The position numbers and the translations under genes were made by a program. Positions 25,321-35,400 of a stretch of DNA of 64,000 bases are shown one piece after another. The stretch comes from Deltaproteobacteria bacterium (GTDB taxonomy: Bacteria; Desulfobacterota; DSM-4660; Desulfatiglandales; HGW-15), in the NCBI GenBank assembly GCA_020060215.1, contig JAGVAP010000142.1, positions 1 through 64,000 on the forward strand. The letters run 5' to 3'. How positions within the stretch are numbered: the stretch's first letter is position 1; every line of letters starts with the position of its first letter. The notes below the pieces were generated by a model, which saw only the letters and a program-made list of their open reading frames with translations, was not told the origin of the DNA and made no database searches.

Positions 25321-26001
25321 TTACCCCAGCTTCCGCATCAGCTCCGCGGAAACCTCCTTCACGCCCGGTCTTCCGTCCAGTTCGATAATCCGGGGCGTGC
25401 CCCCCTTCTTCTTGGAGAGATCCTTGAAATACTGGATCGCGGCCATGGTGCCGGTCTTGGGGTCGTAATAGATGTTGTGCCTCTTGTCGATCGCCCCCTC
25501 GTCCTGGTCGTCGGACCGGGTCTTGAGTTCGCCACCGCACACACGGCACTTGTCCCCGTTGGGCTTGATCGCGTCGATGTAGATGTTGTTCGGGTGGTTG
25601 TTGTCGTTCACGCAGAGGCGGCGTCCCATGATGCGGTTCTTGGCGATCTGCCTGTCCAGCACGATCTCGATAACGTCGTCGATCCCGATGGACGCGCTGG
25701 TCAGGGCCTTGTCCAGTTCCTGGGCCTGGGTGAGATTCCTGGGGAATCCGTCCAGAAGCCATCCCTTCTTGCAGTCGGGCTGTTTCAGCCGGTCCAGGAT
25801 CATGGGGATGGTGATGCTGTCGGGCACGAGCTCCCCCCGGTCGATATACCCTTTGGCCTCCTTGCCGAGCGCCGTACCTTTGGAGATGTTCTCCCTGAAG
25901 ATGACGCCGGTCTCGATGTGGGGGATGCCGAACTTGTCCTTTACGATGGCCCCCTGCGTCCCTTTCCCGCTTCCATTGGGTCCAAAAAACAGAATGTTCA
26001 T
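25321..26001 (-). CDS. adk: Adenylate kinase
   Basis: 226 residues from the ATG at 26001, which follows AAGGAG; the upstream in-frame extension lacks support. It interconverts ATP+AMP and 2 ADP. The Walker A loop FFGPNGSGKGTQ is at residues 5-16, followed by ETGVIFREN, GWLLDGFPRN and the LID. The LID has C-x2-D (LCVNDNNHP) and C-x2-C (DKCRVCGG), so three cysteines and one aspartate could bind zinc, an unusual arrangement compared with four cysteines. KTRSDDQDE is the conserved arginine/aspartate segment. Confidence 0.94.
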   Translation of the reverse strand: MNILFFGPNGSGKGTQGAIVKDKFGIPHIETGVIFRENISKGTALGKEAKGYIDRGELVPDSITIPMILDRLKQPDCKKGWLLDGFPRNLTQAQELDKALTSASIGIDDVIEIVLDRQIAKNRIMGRRLCVNDNNHPNNIYIDAIKPNGDKCRVCGGELKTRSDDQDEGAIDKRHNIYYDPKTGTMAAIQYFKDLSKKKGGTPRIIELDGRPGVKEVSAELMRKLG

Positions 26002-26137
26002 GTTCACTCTCCTTATGTTGGGTTGATATTTGTATGTTGCCGGCTGGGTAAAGCTGGATACTCTTATTGGGTCTCGGTGTCGCCAGGTCCCTGCAGCTCC
26101 GCCGGTCAAAGACCCTGGACCCCGGACCCATAGACCT

Positions 26138-27361
26138 CTAGACCGCACTCCCCACAAACTCCTCTATCAGCTCATGCCCCTGTTCGAACAGGATCCCACT
26201 TTCCACCGAGGCCTTTTCGGTGAATCCCGGCCCCTTTCGCGCCAACGCGAGCTCCGCCTTGCCCGCCCATGCAAAGGGGGGGGGCTCGGGCGTATGGGTC
26301 TTCCTCTGAATGGGAGTATAGTGGTCGCTCACCACCATGATGCGGTAGTCCTCGAATTCCTCCAACCCCTCGAGCACGGTCCCGACCACCTTGGCGTCGA
26401 ACCTCTCGATGGCCTCGATCTTCTCTTCGTAGTCGCCGTTGTGGCCGGCCTCGTCCGGCGCCTCCACATGCACGAACACGAAGTCGAGTTCCCGCAGCGC
26501 CTTCAACGCCTCCGCGGCCTTCCCGAGGTAGTTCGTATTGAGGTATCCGGTCGCTCCCTCCACGTGGATCGGCGAGAACCCGGCGCAGATCCCGATCCCC
26601 TTCACGAGGTCCACGGCGGAAATGACGCCGCCCTCGATCCCGAACCGCTCCCTGAAGGGAGGCATCTTCGGCGCTTTCCCCTGGCCCCAGAGCCAGATGG
26701 AGTTGGCCTCCTTCAACCCCGAGCTCCTTCGGCTCAGGTTCACCGCGTGATTCGCCAGCACATCCCACGACCGCCGGATCAGGGCGGGGACCGGGTCATC
26801 CGCCTTGTCCACATAGGCCCTCATGTTCTGATCCAGGACATCGTGGGGGGGGATCGTGGAGACATGTTCCGGGCCGTCATCCCAGACGAGGAGGTGCCTG
26901 TAGCCCACCCCGGCGTAGATCCTTATGCCTTCGGATTCGAGCTGCTTCCTGATGTCGGGGATGATGCGGGTGGACTCCGCCGTGGTGATATCGCCCGAGC
27001 TGTGGCTGATCATGACGGCTTCCTGCGACGATCTCCGGTCCAGGGTCACCAGGTTCATCCGGAAGGCGACCTGATTCGGCTCGAGCCGCACCCCCATGCT
27101 CGCCGCCTCGAAGGGACCCCTCCGGGTGTGGTAGATCCTGGGGTCATATCCGAGCAATGAGAGGTTGGCTACGTCGCTCCCCGGGTCCATGCCCTGGGGG
27201 ATGGTCCGGGAACGCCCGATGCGGCATGCGGCCACACGATCCATGCAGGGGGTGGCCGCGGCCTCGAGGGGTGTCCTGCCTCCCAGTTCCTTCAGGGGAT
27301 AGTCGGCCATGCCGTCGCCGACGAGCAGAACGTACTTCCTTCGGTGTCGTTCACGAAGCAT
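26138..27361 (-). CDS. apgM: ApgM-type phosphoglycerate mutase family protein; candidate homoserine kinase analogue
   Basis: 407 residues of the alkaline-phosphatase superfamily. The N terminus KYVLLVGDGMADYPL gives the first metal Asp, then TPCMDRVA and GSDVANLSLLGYDPR (nucleophile Ser), FVHVEAPDEAGHNGD and VVSDHYTPI. This matches archaeal-type cofactor-independent phosphoglycerate mutase. Its start overlaps the end of hom by 11 bases. Comparative genomics has proposed that ApgM-like proteins clustered with homoserine dehydrogenase act as a homoserine kinase instead; no thrB is visible in this window. Sequence alone does not decide between the two roles. Confidence 0.85.
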   Translation of the reverse strand: MLRERHRRKYVLLVGDGMADYPLKELGGRTPLEAAATPCMDRVAACRIGRSRTIPQGMDPGSDVANLSLLGYDPRIYHTRRGPFEAASMGVRLEPNQVAFRMNLVTLDRRSSQEAVMISHSSGDITTAESTRIIPDIRKQLESEGIRIYAGVGYRHLLVWDDGPEHVSTIPPHDVLDQNMRAYVDKADDPVPALIRRSWDVLANHAVNLSRRSSGLKEANSIWLWGQGKAPKMPPFRERFGIEGGVISAVDLVKGIGICAGFSPIHVEGATGYLNTNYLGKAAEALKALRELDFVFVHVEAPDEAGHNGDYEEKIEAIERFDAKVVGTVLEGLEEFEDYRIMVVSDHYTPIQRKTHTPEPPPFAWAGKAELALARKGPGFTEKASVESGILFEQGHELIEEFVGSAV

Positions 27362-28673
27362 TGCGTTCCTTCCCCTCCTCCACGCGGATCACCATGGTCT
27401 TATCGGTCAGGAACTCGAGCGGGTCCAGCTCCTTCAACGCATGGATCACGCTTCGCTCCCGGGCTTCGTGCGTCAGCATCACGATGGGTACGGACCCGTC
27501 CTTTTCGCGCCCCTTCTGGATCACGGAATAGATGCTGATGTTGTGTCTCCCAAGGACGCCCGAGACCTTGGAGAGCACTCCCGGCCGGTCCACTGCGGAG
27601 AACCTGAAGTAATACGACGAGAGGAGCTCATCCACCGGCCTGAGCTCCAACCTGCCGGCGGGCTGCCGGACATGGGCAAGGGGAGGCATCATGCTCCCGA
27701 TGTTGCACCGGATCTGCCTCGCAAGGGCGATGATATCGGAAACGACCGCGCTCCCGGTGGGCCGCTTCCCCGCTCCCTGCCCGTAGTAGAGGTGCGGCCC
27801 GGCAAAGTCCCCCTCCAGGTAGATGGCATTGAAGGCGCCGTTCACATTGGCCATGATGTGGCCCAGGGGGACCATGGCCGGATGGACCCTGGCCTCCACC
27901 CCGTCCCCGAGGTTCCGGGCAATCGCCAGGAGCTTCACGGCATACCCGAACTCCCCTGCGAAGGTGATGTCGTCGGGTGTGAGCCTGTCGATCCCCTCGC
28001 GAAAGATGCTGCCGAAGGGTGCAGGGACGCCGAATGCGATGGAGATCAGTATGGCCAGTTTGTGTGCGGCGTCGGTCCCGTTCACATCCAGGTCAGGAGG
28101 ATCTTCGGCAAACCCCTGCTCGATCGCCTCGGCCACCGCCTTCTCGTAGGGGAGCCCATCCTGGGTCATCCGGGTGAGGATGTAGTTCGAGGTGCCGTTG
28201 AGGATCCCGATGATCGACTTGATCCGGTTGGCCGAAAGCCCTTCCTTCAGGGAGCGGATGATCGGGATGCTCCCCCCGACGCTCGCCTCAAAGGCCAGGC
28301 TCACCGCGTTCTCCTCGGCATGACGATAAATCTCCTGACCGTGCTCGGCCAGGAGCGCCTTGTTGGCGGTGACCACGTGTTTTCCCCTTTTCAGGGCCGC
28401 CAGGATGAATTCCTTTGCCTTGGTGGTACCGCCGATGAGCTCGACGACGATCCGGATATCCGGGTCGTCGATGACCTCCATGGCGTCCCTGGTAAGGACC
28501 CCTTTCGGGATGGGGAGGCCGCGGTCGGTTTCGATATCGAGGTCGGCGATCCGTTTCACCACGAGCTCTGAGCCGACCCGGTTTGCGATCATCTCCCGGC
28601 TCTCCAGAAGGATCTGGACCGTGCCGCTCCCGACCGTGCCGAACCCGACGATTCCGATGTTGATGCGTTCCAT
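27351..28673 (-). CDS. hom: Homoserine dehydrogenase with C-terminal ACT domain
   Basis: 440 residues. The ATG at 28673 follows GAGGTG and is preferred over the GTG two codons upstream. The N-terminal NAD(P)-binding fold has IGIVGFGTVGSGTVQ, then VVTANKALLAEHG and ILNGTSNYILTRM. Catalytic Lys and Asp fall in the NGTDAAHKLAIL segment. The C-terminal ACT domain (about 350-425) starts YYFRFSAVDRPGVLSKVSG and probably mediates threonine feedback. It reduces aspartate semialdehyde to homoserine. It overlaps apgM by 11 bases and lies 95 bases downstream of alaC on the same strand. Confidence 0.95.
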   Translation of the reverse strand: MERINIGIVGFGTVGSGTVQILLESREMIANRVGSELVVKRIADLDIETDRGLPIPKGVLTRDAMEVIDDPDIRIVVELIGGTTKAKEFILAALKRGKHVVTANKALLAEHGQEIYRHAEENAVSLAFEASVGGSIPIIRSLKEGLSANRIKSIIGILNGTSNYILTRMTQDGLPYEKAVAEAIEQGFAEDPPDLDVNGTDAAHKLAILISIAFGVPAPFGSIFREGIDRLTPDDITFAGEFGYAVKLLAIARNLGDGVEARVHPAMVPLGHIMANVNGAFNAIYLEGDFAGPHLYYGQGAGKRPTGSAVVSDIIALARQIRCNIGSMMPPLAHVRQPAGRLELRPVDELLSSYYFRFSAVDRPGVLSKVSGVLGRHNISIYSVIQKGREKDGSVPIVMLTHEARERSVIHALKELDPLEFLTDKTMVIRVEEGKERNAS

Positions 28674-28691
28674 GGACACCTCACGTCAATG

Positions 28692-28768
28692 CAGAAGATG
28701 AGAGGTTGAGAAGATAAGAAGTTGAGAAGCTTCTCAACTTCTCAACCTCTTGTCCTCTCAACTTCTTC
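28692..28768. repeat. Palindromic gaagttgagaag element between alaC and hom
   Basis: The sequence agataagaagttgagaagct is followed by its inverse, tctcaacttctcaacctct. The same core forms the interior of the family C elements at 38475 and 41734. It could form a hairpin in the alaC-hom transcript. Confidence 0.65.
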
Positions 28769-29941
28769 TTATAGGACCTGCCGGATCCCCCGGATGGCCT
28801 GATTGATCCGGTGGGGGTTCTCCACGAGGGCGAATCGCACATGCCCATCTCCATATTCCCCGAAACCCCTTCCCGGCGATACCGCTACCCTGGCCTTCTG
28901 GATCAGCATCTTCGAAAACTCCACCGAGCCCATCTTCCGGTAGGGCTCCGGGATCCTCGCCCAGAGGAACATGGTGCCTTTCGGCCTGTCCACCGGCCAG
29001 CCGATCCGGTTCAGACCGTCCGCAAGGACGTCGCGCCTCTGCCGGTAGGTCTCCACGATCTCCCTCACGCACTGATCCGGCCCGTTCAACGCGATGATCG
29101 CCGCAATCTGGATGGGCTGGAACATGCCGTAGTCCAGATAGCTCTTGATCCTCCTCAGCGCGGAGATCATCTCCCTGTTTCCAGCACAGAACCCGACCCT
29201 CCACCCCGGCATGGAATAGCTCTTGGAGAGGCTGAACATCTCGACCCCGATCTCCTTTGCCCCCGGGATCTGGAGAAAACTGGTCGGCGTGTATCCGTCG
29301 AAGACCAGGTCCGCGTAGGCAAAGTCATGGATCACCATGATCTTGTTCTCGGTGCAGAACTGAACGATCTTTTCGAAGAACGGCCTCTCCACCACCGCCG
29401 TGGTGGGATTGTGGGGGTATGAAATGATCAGGAGCCTGGGGTTGGGCCATGTCTGCTTGGTTGCCGTAAGCAGGTCTTCGAAAAAGTCCCTCTCCGGGTC
29501 GATGGGTATGCTCCGGACATCCCCCCCTGCGATGATCGCGGAGTAGGGGTGTATGGGATAGGTGGGGTTGGGTGCAAAGACCACGTCGCCGGGGCTGATC
29601 AGGGCAAGCACCAGGTGCGCGAGTCCCTCCTTGGCCCCCATGGTGGCGATGGTCTCTTCCTTTGGATCCAGTTCCACGTCGAACCGCCTCTTGTACCAAT
29701 CCGATATGGCCATACGAAGCCTGTTGATACCGGCGGAAGCCGAATACCGGTGGTTGTGCGGCTTCTGGGCCGCCTCCAGGAGTTTGTCGACGATGTGCTT
29801 GGGAGTGGGGATATCCGGATTCCCCATCCCGAGATCGATGATATCCTCCCCCTTGTGGCGGAGCTCCATCTTCAGCGTATCCACCACACTGAAGACATAA
29901 GGGGGGAGACGGACCATCCTCCTGAATTCAAACATGCGCAT
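28769..29941 (-). CDS. alaC: Class I/II aminotransferase, AlaC-like (alanine/aspartate family)
   Basis: 390 residues, PLP-dependent fold type [18 protein letters not shown] is the typical start of the family; [12 protein letters not shown] and [13 protein letters not shown] follow; the PLP lysine is in [17 protein letters not shown] (Lys near residue 235) and the carboxylate-binding Arg in [13 protein letters not shown]. AlaC-type enzymes make alanine and glutamate from pyruvate or 2-oxoglutarate, although specificity is not certain. It heads the alaC-hom-apgM set on the minus strand, a linkage common in Deltaproteobacteria. Confidence 0.92.
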   Translation of the reverse strand: MRMFEFRRMVRLPPYVFSVVDTLKMELRHKGEDIIDLGMGNPDIPTPKHIVDKLLEAAQKPHNHRYSASAGINRLRMAISDWYKRRFDVELDPKEETIATMGAKEGLAHLVLALISPGDVVFAPNPTYPIHPYSAIIAGGDVRSIPIDPERDFFEDLLTATKQTWPNPRLLIISYPHNPTTAVVERPFFEKIVQFCTENKIMVIHDFAYADLVFDGYTPTSFLQIPGAKEIGVEMFSLSKSYSMPGWRVGFCAGNREMISALRRIKSYLDYGMFQPIQIAAIIALNGPDQCVREIVETYRQRRDVLADGLNRIGWPVDRPKGTMFLWARIPEPYRKMGSVEFSKMLIQKARVAVSPGRGFGEYGDGHVRFALVENPHRINQAIRGIRQVL

Positions 29942-30052
29942 ACTCCAGTCTGGGACGAATTACCCTTATTACCCCATGGAGGGGCGATTCGTCAAATAGG
30001 TAAGGGGTCCCCGATTCACCATCAAGCATCATCTGCACCGTTGCCCTCGTCC

Positions 30053-30142
30053 CTCGCCCTGTTGAATTCCCGCACAGCGGGACGGCTTCGCCGATTCAAC
30101 GGGGCGAGTCGCTGCGAGGTACCGGCCTGTACGACTCGCTCC
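30053..30142. other. Three-way-junction element with an alternative stem, alaC-kdsD intergenic
   Basis: Lies in the 420-base gap between divergent alaC and kdsD; the rest of the gap shows nothing clear. Positions 30061-30067/30094-30100 (gttgaat/attcaac) enclose two perfect hairpins, tcccgc-aca-gcggga (30068-30082) and cggc-ttc-gccg (30083-30093), with no unpaired bases at the junction. An outer stem 30053-30060/30101-30108 extends the pairing. Bases 30101-30111 can instead pair with 30132-30142 (ggggcgagtcg / cgactcgctcc), so two structures are mutually exclusive. Whether it acts as DNA repeat or RNA is unknown. Confidence 0.7.
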
Positions 30143-30361
30143 TCGGGATGTCGGGCGCCTTGCATCTGATGTCTGCGGGTGAATCGGGAAAACCCCCAAC
30201 CGGCAGGTTTCACGCAACAAGGGGAAAGTTGACGGTGGATTTGGGGGGTTCGCGCCAGGAGGTGATCCGCTTCTCGGGTCACTTGCGACCACATGAGTGC
30301 CAGTTTTCCGCAAAAGCCATTTACCTTGAGGCCCGAAGCGAAAAGTGGTAATGGTTCAACC

Positions 30362-31435
30362 ATGAAAACCGTCTCGAAAGACAGGACGGTCCATGGCGAG
30401 CTGCAGGTCCTGGAGCAGGTGAAGGAAGTGCTCCAGATCGAGGCGGAGGCGATCCTCAGTCTCATGGACCGGGTCGGACCCGATTTTGAGAAGGCCGTCC
30501 ATCTGATCCTGAATTCAAAAGGAAGGCTGATCCTCACGGGCATAGGGAAGTCCGGCCTGATTGCGCGGAAGATCTCCGCCACCCTGAACAGCACCGGTAC
30601 CCCCTCCTTCTTTCTCCATCCGACCGAGGCCATTCACGGCGACCTCGGCATGGTCACGAAGGACGATGTCGTCGTGGCGGTGTCGAACAGCGGAAACACG
30701 TCCGAGATCGTCACCCTTCTTCCCATGCTCAAGTCCATCGGCGCAAAGATCGTCTCCCTGACCGGGTCCACCACCTCCCCGGTTGCCGTCGAGAGCGATC
30801 TGATCATCGATGTGGGCGTCGAGCGTGAGGCCTGTCCCATGGGTCTGGCCCCCACGGCCAGCACCACCGCAGCCCTGGCGATGGGCGACGCCCTCGCCGT
30901 GGTCCTCATCCACGCACGCCGGTTCAGCTCCAAGGATTTCAAGCGGTTTCACCCTGGAGGGACCTTGGGGGAGAGACTGAGCATCAGGGTAAGGGAGGTG
31001 ATGCTCACCAACGATCACATGCCCGCTGTTCGGCTCGGCACGAAAGTGAGAGAAGCGGCCGGAGAGATCGATGCGAAAGGGATCGGCGCAACCCTGGTCC
31101 TCGACTCCCAGGGGCGGTTGGCCGGCATCATCACGGACGGCGATCTGCGAAGGGCCCTCCTGAAAAGAAGCGACATCCTGGACATGGATGTGGAGGAGGT
31201 GATGTCCCCTTCCCCCAGGACCGTGGACGAAAACCAGCAGGCCGCAGAGGCCCTCGGCATCATGGAGCTGTACGGGATCACGCACCTCTGCATTGTGGAC
31301 AGGAGAAAGAAGGTCAAGGGGATCGTCCATCTTCATGATCTGCTGGGAAGAGAGGAATTCAGGTTGAATGGCAGCTTCAAGGTTACCGCGGGGGCTCATC
31401 CTCGATCTGCTCACCCCACTAAAGCCGGACGGTGA
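30362..31435 (+). CDS. kdsD: Arabinose-5-phosphate isomerase (KDO biosynthesis)
   Basis: 357 residues from the ATG at 30362; upstream codons lack family similarity. It converts ribulose-5-phosphate to arabinose-5-phosphate, the first step to KDO for lipopolysaccharide. The SIS domain has GIGKSGLIARKISATLNSTG (residues about 63-82), HGDLGMV, SNSGNTSEIV and then TASTTAALAMGDALAV. Two CBS domains follow (about 210-325), with IITDGDLRRALLKR. The C terminus runs about 25 residues beyond the usual end and overlaps the DapA-like gene by 68 bases in another frame, so the last 20 or so residues may be functionally unimportant. Confidence 0.93.
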   Translation: MKTVSKDRTVHGELQVLEQVKEVLQIEAEAILSLMDRVGPDFEKAVHLILNSKGRLILTGIGKSGLIARKISATLNSTGTPSFFLHPTEAIHGDLGMVTKDDVVVAVSNSGNTSEIVTLLPMLKSIGAKIVSLTGSTTSPVAVESDLIIDVGVEREACPMGLAPTASTTAALAMGDALAVVLIHARRFSSKDFKRFHPGGTLGERLSIRVREVMLTNDHMPAVRLGTKVREAAGEIDAKGIGATLVLDSQGRLAGIITDGDLRRALLKRSDILDMDVEEVMSPSPRTVDENQQAAEALGIMELYGITHLCIVDRRKKVKGIVHLHDLLGREEFRLNGSFKVTAGAHPRSAHPTKAGR

Positions 31436-32318
31436 TCTGGACGAAGAGGGCCTCGGGCGGCTTCTGAGCCGGGCCATTCCGCACGTTCAAGGGATCCTCA
31501 TTGCCGGGCCACGCGGGGGAGAAGGAGACCGACTCGGCCCCGAAGTGAGGGAGAGACTCCTCCGCCTTGTCTGCCGCACGGTCCGGGCGAAGCTTCCGCT
31601 GCTGATCTGGGTGACCCGGCCGTCACAGGCGGAGACCCTGGCTACCGCCGAGCTTCTCCGCCACAGGCTGAACAGAGACCGATACGCAGGCGAGGTATTC
31701 TGGGCGGACACCCCGCTGTTCTATCGGGGCAACCGCGGGCTCCCCCGGTACTACCAGGAGACGGCCTCCCGATTCGATCGCGGGTGGGTGCTCCACAATG
31801 ACGCTGCGCTCGTCAGGTCGGCGAAGCGGCGGTTCGAGAGGGAAAACATACGCACCAACGTCCTGAAGGATCTCTGTCGAGTGAAGGGGATCGAGGGACT
31901 GATCTTCTCAGGATCCCTGGAGCGGGCCCAGAACTACCAGAAGGCGGCTCGATCCGCGCATGAGTTCAGGATCTACGACGGCGAAGAATGGCGCTTCCTC
32001 AACCACCCCAGCCTGAGCGGGATCGTTTCTGTGGGGGCGAATCTTGCGGCCCGGGGGTGGCAGAAGATTACGTGCTCATCGCTCCATATGGACGCGGGCA
32101 GGGGAGAATACCCGGACCGGCTTCAACAGATCCTGGAGATCGGGGCAAACATCAGCGAGTTGATGGCGCTCTACGCACCCGACCCCGTTCCTCTCATCAA
32201 GCAGGCCCTTTTCAGGAAGGGGGTCCTTGAAAGCCCCCGGTCGCACCGGGGCGACGCCGATCCGCAGGGCGGGAGGAGACTGCTGGAGTGGCTGGAGGCG
32301 CACCCGGCGATGGAGTAA
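31368..32318 (+). CDS. DapA/N-acetylneuraminate lyase superfamily protein lacking the catalytic lysine
   Basis: 316 residues. The order and spacing follow the DapA TIM barrel: GLILDLLTPLKPDGDLDEEG at the start, then GILIAGPRGGEGDRLGPEVR in place of the GTTGE region, LPLLIWVTRPSQAETL, and a barrel ending around KQALFRKGVLESP. Key residues differ: the Tyr of YNxP is replaced in WVLHNDAALV, and the Schiff-base lysine (GIKDSSG) is replaced in EGLIFSGSLERAQ. It therefore probably does not act as an aldolase of the DapA type. It overlaps kdsD by 68 bases. Function unknown. Confidence 0.78.
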   Translation: MAASRLPRGLILDLLTPLKPDGDLDEEGLGRLLSRAIPHVQGILIAGPRGGEGDRLGPEVRERLLRLVCRTVRAKLPLLIWVTRPSQAETLATAELLRHRLNRDRYAGEVFWADTPLFYRGNRGLPRYYQETASRFDRGWVLHNDAALVRSAKRRFERENIRTNVLKDLCRVKGIEGLIFSGSLERAQNYQKAARSAHEFRIYDGEEWRFLNHPSLSGIVSVGANLAARGWQKITCSSLHMDAGRGEYPDRLQQILEIGANISELMALYAPDPVPLIKQALFRKGVLESPRSHRGDADPQGGRRLLEWLEAHPAME

Positions 32319-32370
32319 AAGAGAGCATAGCCCTTTACCCGCCTGTGGCGGCCGGATTGATCGAACTATG

Positions 32371-32450
32371 CAGGGTGTCAGGTGTCAGGTTTCGGGTTCA
32401 GCCCGGCAATCCATCGATTTCCTGACACCTGAACACTGAAACCTGAAACC
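32371..32450. repeat. Family A element between convergent DapA-like gene and carB
   Basis: Left arm cagggtgtcaggtgtcaggt (32371-32400) and right arm cctgacacctgaacactgaa (32421-32450) are inverted. The 20-base centre, gcccggcaatccatcgattt, matches the inverted centre of the copy at 43122-43198, which indicates a family with a conserved core rather than chance repeats. Confidence 0.78.
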
Positions 32451-32467
32451 TCTTCAACACCCCTTCC

Positions 32468-35400
32468 TCAGCAAATCTCCCTGTGGTACTCCTGCAACGA
32501 CTTCACGTTTCCATGTCCGGCGCGCACCGCCTTGATCCCCTTTGCAGCGGCCATTGCGGCGGCCAGGGTGGTGATGTAGGGGACCTTGTAGGTGATCGCC
32601 GACTTCCGGATATAGGAATCATCGTACTTGCTGAGCCTGCCGTTCGGAGTGTTGATGATCAGGTTGAACTCGCGGTTTTTGATATGATCGACGATGTTCG
32701 GCCGTCCCTCCTGCAGTTTCAACACCATCTCGCAGGGGATCCCCTGAGAGGTCAGGAACTCGCAGGTGCCGCGGGTCGCCTTGATGTTGAACCCCAGGTC
32801 TCTGAACTGCTTGGCCACTTCCAGCACGGCGGGCCTGTCGGTCGACGTCACCGTGATCAGGACGGTCCCTTCGGAAGGGAGCGTCAACTGCGTGGCCTCC
32901 TGGGCCTTGAAGTACGCAAGGCCGAAGGAGTCGGCCATTCCGAGCACCTCGCCGGTCGAGCGCATCTCCGGGCCAAGAAGGGGATCCACTTCGGGGAACA
33001 TGTTGAAAGGGAACACCGCCTCTTTTACACCGAAGTGCTTCACGGCCCTGGGCTGGATATCCAGGTCTTTAAGCTGCTTGCCCAGCATCGCCTGGGTGGC
33101 CATCCTCGCCATGGGGATATTGCACACCTTCGAGACCAGGGGGACGGTTCTGGAGGCCCTGGGATTGGCCTCGAGGACATAGACCGTATCATTGGCGATG
33201 GCGTACTGGATGTTCATGAGCCCGACCACGTGCAGCTCCACGGCGATCCTCTTGGTGTACTCGTAGATGGTCTCGATGTGCTTGTGGGGGATGCTGACGG
33301 GCGGGATCACGCAGGCCGAATCGCCCGAATGGACCCCGGCCAGCTCGATATGCTCCATCACTGCAGGGACAAAGGCGTCGGTGCCGTCCGCAATGGCGTC
33401 CGCCTCTGCCTCGATGGCATTCTCCAGGAACTTGTCGATCAGGATAGGCCGTTCCGGGGTGACCTCGACCGCTACGGTCACATAGTGCCGGAGCATCTGC
33501 TCGTCATGGATGACCTCCATGGCCCGCCCGCCCAGCACGTACGAAGGCCGGACCATCAGGGGATAGCCGATGGCGGCCGCGATCCGCAGGGCCTCCTCCA
33601 GGTTGCTGGCCATGCCCGATTCCGGCTGGGGAATGGAAAGCCGCCTCATCACTTGGCGGAAACGGTCCCGGTCCTCGGCCAGGTCGATCGCCTCCGGGGA
33701 GGTGCCCAGGATCTTGACCCCCGCCTTGGCCAGCTCATTGGCAATGTTCAGCGGCGTCTGGCCTCCGAACTGGACGATGACGCCTTCGGGCTTCTCTTTT
33801 TCGTAGATGCTCAGCACATCCTCCACGGTGAGGGGTTCGAAATAGAGCTTGTCCGAGGTGTCGAAGTCCGTGGAGACCGTCTCGGGGTTGCAGTTCACCA
33901 TGATCGATTCATACCCCTCGTCCCGGATGGCAAAAGCCGCGTGGACGCAGCAATAGTCGAACTCGATGCCCTGGCCGATCCGGTTGGGTCCTCCTCCGAG
34001 GACCATGACCTTTCGTCTGCTGCCGGCCTTCACCTGATCAGGACCGTTGTAGGTGCTGTAGTAGTAGGCTGCATTCTCGACGCCGCTGACGGGCACCGCT
34101 TCCCATGCCTGGGCCAGTCCAAGAGCGATCCGCCGTTCCCGAAGATCCTTTTCAGGGACGCCCAGGAGCATGGAGAGGTAGCGATCGGCGAAGCCGTCCT
34201 TCTTGGCCCGGACGAGGAGGTCGTCCGGGAGCTCCTTGCCCTTGCAGGTCAGGATCTCTTCCTCCAGCCGGACCAGCTCCTTCATCTGCTCAATGAACCA
34301 CGGCTTGATGTAGGTGGTCCTGTAGAGGTCGTCGACGGCGGCGCCCTTCCGCAGGGCCTCGTACATGATGAACTGCCGTTCGCTGGAGGGTTCCGCGAGG
34401 AGCTCCATCAACTGGTTCAGGTCTTTCTTGTGATAGTCTTTTGCGAAACCGAGGCCGTATCGCCCGATCTCCAGGGATCGAATCGACTTTTGGAACGCCT
34501 CTTTGTAGTTCTTGCCGATGCTCATGGCCTCGCCGACGGCCCTCATCTGTGTACCCAGCCGATCCTGGGATCCCTCGAACTTCTCAAAGGCCCACCGTGC
34601 GAACTTGACCACGACGTAATCGCCCCAGGGCTTGTACTTGTCCAGCGTTCCCTCTTTCCAGTAGGGGATTTCGTCGAGCGTCAGACCCCCGGCCAGCATC
34701 GAGGAGATCAGGGCGATCGGGAAGCCGGTGGCCTTGGAGGCGAGGGCGGAGGATCGGGATGTCCGGGGATTGATCTCGATCACGACCACCCGACCGGTCT
34801 TCGGGTCGTGGGCAAACTGGATGTTGGTCCCGCCGATCACCTGGATGGCCTCCACGATGTCGTAGGAGTACTTCTGGAGCCGCTTCTGGAGTTCAGGATC
34901 GATCGTCAGCATGGGCGCGGTGCAGTAGGAGTCGCCGGTATGGACCCCCATGGCATCCACGTTTTCGATGAAGCAGACCGTGATCATCTGGTTCTTGGCA
35001 TCCCGCACGACCTCCAGCTCCAGCTCTTCCCACCCCCAGACGGATTCTTCCACGAGGATCTGGCCTATGAGGCTCGCGCTGATTCCGCGACCGGCCACGG
35101 TGCGCAGCTCCTCGACGTTGTACACATGGCCCCCTCCGGTCCCGCCCATGGTGTAAGCGGGCCGGATCACGACCGGATAGCCGAGCTCGGAGGCGATCTT
35201 CTCCGCCTCCTCCACGCTGTAGGCGGGTTTGCTCTTGGGCATTTCGATGCCAAGCTTGCTCATGGTCTCCTTGAAGATGATGCGGTCCTCCCCTCGCTCA
35301 ATGGCGTGGATGTCCACGCCGATGATCTTCACGCCGTACTTCTCGAGGATGCCCTTGCGTGCCAGCTCGGAGGCGAGGTTCAGCCCGGATTGCCCGCCAA

